From NCBI GenBank assembly GCA_029881555.1, contig JAOUMI010000023.1, positions 1 through 8,726 of the forward strand: a stretch of DNA of 8,726 bases, in the 5' to 3' direction. Under the pieces are notes generated by a model. It had not been told where the DNA came from, searched no databases, and saw only the letters and a program-made list of their open reading frames with translations. Positions 5,119-8,726 of the stretch are shown here, piece after piece (the stretch's first letter is position 1; each line of letters opens with the position of its first letter). The DNA is from Candidatus Bathyarchaeota archaeon (GTDB taxonomy: Archaea > Thermoproteota > Bathyarchaeia > Bathyarchaeales > Bathyarchaeaceae). The position numbers and the translations under genes were made by a program.

Positions 5119-7443
5119 ATGTTCCACAATAGGTTAAATATCTTGCCTTTCAATAGAGGAATATCTAGAGAAGACCTAGCTAAAAGGGCGCAAGTCTTGA
5201 AGATCGAAGAGCTGTCGATACCAGAATCCGCAAAACAAATTATACTCAAATCGGGAATCACTGAGCTCTATCCCCCCCAAGAAGAGGCTATACACGCCGG
5301 AGCCCTAGAAGGAAAAAACCTTATTCTGGCGAGCCCCACAGCCTCAGGCAAAACCCTCATCGCCGAACTCTGTGCCCTCAAAAACGTGCTGGAAAAAGAC
5401 GGAAAAGTCCTCTACCTCACCCCTCTACGGGCGCTCGCCAGCGAAAAATACGAGGAGTTCAAAAAGTACACAACCATTAGAAAGAAGAGTGGAAGAAAGA
5501 TCAGCGTAGGCATCAGCACCGGCGATTACGACAGTAGCGACCCATGGCTCGAACGATACGACATCATCATCACCACGAACGAGAAGGCAGACTCCCTGCT
5601 AAGACACCGAGCACGCTGGATGAACGAAATTTCCGTCATAGTCGCAGACGAAGTGCACCTCCTCAACGATGCTAAGCGTGGCCCCACTCTAGAAGTTGTG
5701 CTCGCCCGCCTCATGCAGGTAAACCCGGATGCTCAGCTCCTAGCCCTGAGCGCCACCGTGAAAAACGCGGAGGAGGCGGCTGAGTGGTTGAAGGCTGGCT
5801 TCGTCACCACTGAGTGGAGACCTGTGGTGCTGAAGGAGGGTGTGCTCCTGCAAAACGAGGTTCACTTCAAGGACGGAGGAGCCCTCAAAATAGAGAAGCC
5901 CACTAGGAACCCAGCCGTAAATCTTGCGGTGCACATCGTTAAGTCCGGCGGACAGGCTCTTATCTTTGCAGGAACTAGGAGAAACTCGGTTAGCCTAGCC
6001 AAAAAGGCTGCGACGGGCATAAAATCCGTCTTGTCCAAGCCTATGAAGCGCTCCTTAACGCGGATCGCTGGGCAAGTTCGTGCATCAGGTGAGCGAACAA
6101 GGATAAGCGAGTTATTGGCTGAGCTTATTCAACAGGGAACAGCCTTCCATCACGCTGGACTGAGTGGCGCCCACCGAAGGGTCATTGAAGGCGCCTTTCG
6201 AGAAGGTAAGGTCAAGGTTCTAACCGCTACTCCCACGCTGGCCTTCGGGGTAAACTTGCCCGCTAGGATGGTGGTTATCCACGACTATAGAAGGTATGAA
6301 CCTGGATACGGATTCTACCCAATTGCGGTGCTAGAATACAAACAGATGGCGGGTAGAGCTGGAAGGCCCCGCTACGACAAGATCGGAGAGGCTCTTCTCG
6401 TAGCCAAGACCGAGGACGAACGTGACTACCTGATGGAAAGCTATGTTCTGGCTGAGCCGGAGAGGATATGGTCTAAGCTGGCGGTGGAACGCATCCTTCG
6501 TTCCCACGTATTAGCCACCATCGCCGCCGACTTCGCACACACCGAACAGGGAATCTACGACTTCTTCGGCAAAACCTTCTACGCTTATCAGTACGACCCC
6601 AAAGCCATAAAAGGAGTGATCACTAGGATTCTGAAGTTTCTTTTCGAAGAGAATATGATCGAAGTGAGCGGTGAAAACGTTTACGCCACAAGGTTTGGAA
6701 GAAGAGTTTCGGAACTGTACATCGACCCTGTTTCCGCGGTCATGATCCGAGATGCCCTTTTTAGCAGAGCGCCCCGACTAACCGAAATCAGCTTCCTCCA
6801 CATGATCGCCCGCACGCCTGACATGTTTCCAAAGCTTCGACCCTACTCCACAGAGATCGACGATCTAGCTTTGTTTGTGGACGAGCATCGAGAGGAATTC
6901 ATGTTTGAGGTGCCTGACGAATGGATAGACCGAATCGACTACGAAGAGTTTCTGGGCGAAGCTAAGCTGGCCCAGGTGTCAAACGCGTGGATAGAAGAGA
7001 TGACGGAAGACGAAACCATCGAGAGATTTCGCGTTCAGCCCGGCGACCTCTACCGACTCGTAGGAACCGTGCGATGGCTCCTGTATGCTTCACACGAACT
7101 GGCCAGGCTGTTTGGCCACAAAGATCTTTTGCCACGTGTTGCAGAACTCATGGAGCGCATCAAAAAAGGTGTGAAAGCCGAACTGCTCCCACTGATCAGG
7201 CTGGAAGGGATCGGTAGAGTGCGGGCGCGCATGCTCTACGGCTCTGGTCTAAAAACCATCGAAGACATAAAGAAGGTGCCGCTTGAAAAACTAACCAGTC
7301 TGCCCCTGATTGGACCCAAACTCGCCAAGAAAATCAAGGAGCAGATTGGCGGATTTGTCAAGTCACGAGAATGGAAGAAACTGAAAAAGGGAAAGGAGTG
7401 GGAGCAACAGGCTCTAACCGAATATTCTCGAAAATCAGAGTGA
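5119..7443 (+). CDS. hel308: Hel308-family Ski2-type DNA helicase
   Basis: A superfamily 2, 3'-5' DNA helicase that acts at stalled or damaged replication forks, removing lagging strands and aiding recombination repair. Numbered from ATG 5119 (774 residues): Q-motif YPPQ (51-54), Walker A SPTASGKT (72-79), DEVH box (177-180), SAT (211-213), ALIFAGTRR (280-288), TPTLAFGVNLPA (371-382), QMAGRAGR (409-416). The winged-helix and ratchet domains follow, then a helix-hairpin-helix with the RAR element (GIGRVRARMLY, 697-707) and a second hairpin (LPLIGPKLAKKI). All core motifs are intact. Similarity to known Hel308 (MKVEELAE... in Archaeoglobus) begins at residue 27, LKIEELS, so the conserved start is probably TTG 5197 with AAGGG 8 nt upstream (748 residues). 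Residues 1-26 are encoded by island and repeat DNA. The tail QQALTEYS resembles a PCNA-binding motif. The gene converges with the GYD gene, 3 nt apart. Confidence 0.93.
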   Translation: MFHNRLNILPFNRGISREDLAKRAQVLKIEELSIPESAKQIILKSGITELYPPQEEAIHAGALEGKNLILASPTASGKTLIAELCALKNVLEKDGKVLYLTPLRALASEKYEEFKKYTTIRKKSGRKISVGISTGDYDSSDPWLERYDIIITTNEKADSLLRHRARWMNEISVIVADEVHLLNDAKRGPTLEVVLARLMQVNPDAQLLALSATVKNAEEAAEWLKAGFVTTEWRPVVLKEGVLLQNEVHFKDGGALKIEKPTRNPAVNLAVHIVKSGGQALIFAGTRRNSVSLAKKAATGIKSVLSKPMKRSLTRIAGQVRASGERTRISELLAELIQQGTAFHHAGLSGAHRRVIEGAFREGKVKVLTATPTLAFGVNLPARMVVIHDYRRYEPGYGFYPIAVLEYKQMAGRAGRPRYDKIGEALLVAKTEDERDYLMESYVLAEPERIWSKLAVERILRSHVLATIAADFAHTEQGIYDFFGKTFYAYQYDPKAIKGVITRILKFLFEENMIEVSGENVYATRFGRRVSELYIDPVSAVMIRDALFSRAPRLTEISFLHMIARTPDMFPKLRPYSTEIDDLALFVDEHREEFMFEVPDEWIDRIDYEEFLGEAKLAQVSNAWIEEMTEDETIERFRVQPGDLYRLVGTVRWLLYASHELARLFGHKDLLPRVAELMERIKKGVKAELLPLIRLEGIGRVRARMLYGSGLKTIEDIKKVPLEKLTSLPLIGPKLAKKIKEQIGGFVKSREWKKLKKGKEWEQQALTEYSRKSE
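5162..5188 (+). repeat. Right copy of the 27-bp direct repeat (5' end of hel308)
   Basis: Differs from 4098-4124 only at G5168. It is offset 1064 bp from the left copy. Read in the frame of mcm it would give YLEKT-stop, so it looks like a duplicated mcm tail. Read in the hel308 frame it gives residues from the ISREDLAKR region. Its last bases AAAAGGG are also the likely ribosome binding site for the conserved TTG start at 5197. Confidence 0.9.
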
Positions 7444-7446
7444 AAC

Positions 7447-7692
7447 CTATTCTGCCCATGGTACGGCAAGGAAGGTCTCGGTGTCAAGAGTGTCCTGAAG
7501 CCACCTAACGAATTTAGTAGTGGTTATTTCGTCTGGCGCTTCGAATATGTAGATGGCATCGAATCTTCCGAACAAGCTGTAACGGGCTTTGAGTTTGACC
7601 TCTGGAGGAAGGGCCTTAGGTAGTCCCCTCGTCGCCTTCACCGCATCCTCAAACTTCCCTGAACGAACTGTGCACAGAGTAACGAAAATCAA
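7447..7692 (-). CDS. Small GYD-domain protein (function unknown)
   Basis: An 81-residue soluble protein. The sequence FGRFDAIYIFEAPDE (41-55) followed by TETFLAVPW (71-79) matches the GYD domain: a ferredoxin-like alpha/beta fold with a G-x-Y/F-D turn and a closing T-x-T strand, related to the RAM ligand-binding domains of Lrp-type regulators but without DNA-binding parts. The family function is unknown; sensing of a small molecule or a monooxygenase-like dimeric barrel are possibilities. The start is TTG at 7692, fixed by a perfect ribosome binding site GGAGGTGA (7700-7707 on the minus strand) 7 nt before it. It follows purB by 69 nt on the same strand, so it is probably co-transcribed, and it ends 3 nt from the end of hel308. 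Confidence 0.75.
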   Translation of the reverse strand: MIFVTLCTVRSGKFEDAVKATRGLPKALPPEVKLKARYSLFGRFDAIYIFEAPDEITTTKFVRWLQDTLDTETFLAVPWAE

Positions 7693-7699
7693 TCTTTTT

Positions 7700-7707
7700 T
7701 CACCTCC
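7700..7707 (-). promoter_or_regulatory. Strong ribosome binding site for the GYD gene
   Basis: Minus-strand GGAGGTGA is a full match to the anti-Shine-Dalgarno sequence, 7 nt before a TTG codon. It decides the start of the GYD gene and implies an efficiently translated internal cistron rather than a leaderless message. Confidence 0.65.
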
Positions 7708-7761
7708 CCTCTTCCATTGAATGACTACTAATGTTAACGATGTTGCTGAAGAATTTTTTGC

Positions 7762-8726
7762 CTATTTCCCAGCTAATCCCCTTGCTTTCCTTTCTCGTTT
7801 CGTCTTTTGGACGACGTGGTCAACTTGTTCTATTGCCGTGCCTAGGTAATTCCGCGGGTTCAACGCATCATCAACTTCTTTTTCGCTTAACGTTCTCCGA
7901 ACAGCGTCGTTTTTTAGAAGTGCCTCTTTAAAGGGCTGCTTTTTAACTTCGCTTTTCATCGCAAGGCGGCGAATGAGCTCGTGGGCTTTTTGACGGTCCA
8001 TACCCTTCATCGTGAGCGCCATCATTAGAGCCTCGGACAAGGTTCGCCCCTCCGTCAGTTCTAGGTTCCTACGCATCCTTTCCTCGTCCACCCACAAGTC
8101 TTTCAAAACGTTCTTCATTAAGACTAGCATATAGTCGGTGAGGATGCAAGCTTCAGGGATGATGAACCGCTCGGCAGAGGACTGCGTTAGGTCCCTTTCG
8201 TGCCAGGTCGGAACGTTCTCTAGAGCCGGCCCAACCAAGCTCCTCATGACCTTCGCTAGGCCGGAAACTCTTTCACAGGTTATTGGGTTGCGCTTGTGCG
8301 GCATTGTGGAGCTACCCACTTGTCGCTCCCGCTCGAACGGCTCGGAAACTTCCCCTATTTCCGGTCTCTGCAACTCTCGAATCTCGGTTGCCATCTTGTC
8401 CAGCGTGGACGCAATGATGGCGAGGACGCAAACAAGCTCCGCGTGGCGGTCTCTCTGCACGATTTGAGTGGAAATCTGCGCTGGCTTGACACTCAGTCTC
8501 TCCATTACGAGTTGCTGTATCCTTATTGCGTGAGGACCCAAGCCCGCTTGAGTTCCAACCGCTCCGCTCATCTTCCCAACCAACGCGCGTTCGCGGCACT
8601 CACGTAATCTCTTAATGTGTCGAGCGGTTTCTCTTATCCAAACTGCAAACTTGAAGCCAAGCGTGATGGGTAACGCGTGTTGTCCATGGGTTCTGCCGAT
8701 CATGATTGTTTCTTTGTATTGTTCCG
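7762..8726 (-). CDS. purB: Adenylosuccinate lyase, C-terminal part (5' end outside window)
   Basis: The frame is open to the right edge (EQYKETIM precedes the first in-window Met at 8703), so the gene starts beyond 8726; 320 residues are visible, ending in TAG at 7762-7764. PurB splits fumarate from SAICAR and from adenylosuccinate, two steps of purine synthesis, as a cytosolic homotetramer. The visible part has GRTHGQHALP, carrying the catalytic histidine region; the fumarase/aspartase superfamily signature GSSTMPHKRNP (about 8284-8316) with the catalytic serine loop; and SSAERFIIPEACILTDYML followed by TEGRTLSEALMMALTMKGMD, typical of the PurB C-terminal helical region. All visible key residues are present. 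The GRTHGQ form and the loop separate it from argininosuccinate lyase (GSSxMPQKKNP). It is probably the upstream cistron of the GYD gene. Confidence 0.93.
   Translation of the reverse strand, partial: EQYKETIMIGRTHGQHALPITLGFKFAVWIRETARHIKRLRECRERALVGKMSGAVGTQAGLGPHAIRIQQLVMERLSVKPAQISTQIVQRDRHAELVCVLAIIASTLDKMATEIRELQRPEIGEVSEPFERERQVGSSTMPHKRNPITCERVSGLAKVMRSLVGPALENVPTWHERDLTQSSAERFIIPEACILTDYMLVLMKNVLKDLWVDEERMRRNLELTEGRTLSEALMMALTMKGMDRQKAHELIRRLAMKSEVKKQPFKEALLKNDAVRRTLSEKEVDDALNPRNYLGTAIEQVDHVVQKTKRERKARGLAGK

Noticed and set aside
4125..5161. Island as a standard insertion sequence
   Set aside because: No transposase frame and no terminal inverted repeats between the island ends; the flanking duplication is longer than those left by common insertion sequences.
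8138..8607. Two overlapping plus-strand frames opposite purB
   Set aside because: They cover the most conserved part of purB in antisense, with no ribosome binding site or family resemblance.

Overview
The window looks like chromosomal DNA from an archaeon. It carries an archaeal GINS subunit next to an MCM helicase, a Hel308-type helicase, TATA-like elements about 26 bp upstream of starts, and many TTG starts with good ribosome binding sites. A GINS23 gene directly upstream of mcm is an arrangement known from Crenarchaeota/TACK archaea. A Bathyarchaeia-like lineage is my guess and cannot be proven from the sequence alone.

Layout, left to right. (1) 2-358 (+): 3' end of a gene that starts outside the window, with a C-terminus loosely like IMP-dehydrogenase-type FMN barrels. 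Two hairpins follow it at 376-408 and 431-446. (2) 589-1236 (+): a DedA/VTT-type membrane protein. (3) 1237-1522: non-coding apart from a doubtful 27-codon ORF; it ends in the promoter of the replication genes. (4) 1523-4115 (+): GINS23 and MCM, 4 nt apart and probably translationally linked. (5) 4116-5161: an AT-rich island with decayed-looking reading frames on the minus strand, an orphan Lrp/AsnC-type regulator (4513-4995) and its likely operator. (6) 5119-7443 (+): Hel308 helicase. (7) On the minus strand, converging on hel308: 3'-truncated-by-window purB (5' end beyond 8726), followed by a small GYD-domain gene (7447-7692).

The most interesting feature is a direct repeat that brackets the AT-rich island. 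The left copy (4098-4124) is the last codons and stop of mcm. The right copy (5162-5188) lies just before the conserved start of hel308. The copies match at 26 of 27 positions, including 20 consecutive bases. Collapsing them to one copy puts the conserved TTG start of hel308 17 nt after the mcm stop. This suggests an original GINS23-MCM-Hel308 operon for DNA unwinding at forks and fork repair, later split by about 1.06 kb of foreign-looking DNA that brought a transcription regulator and new promoters. I infer that hel308 now has its own promoter and possibly a 26-residue N-terminal extension encoded by the island and repeat.

No rRNA, tRNA, CRISPR array or transposase/integrase gene was seen.
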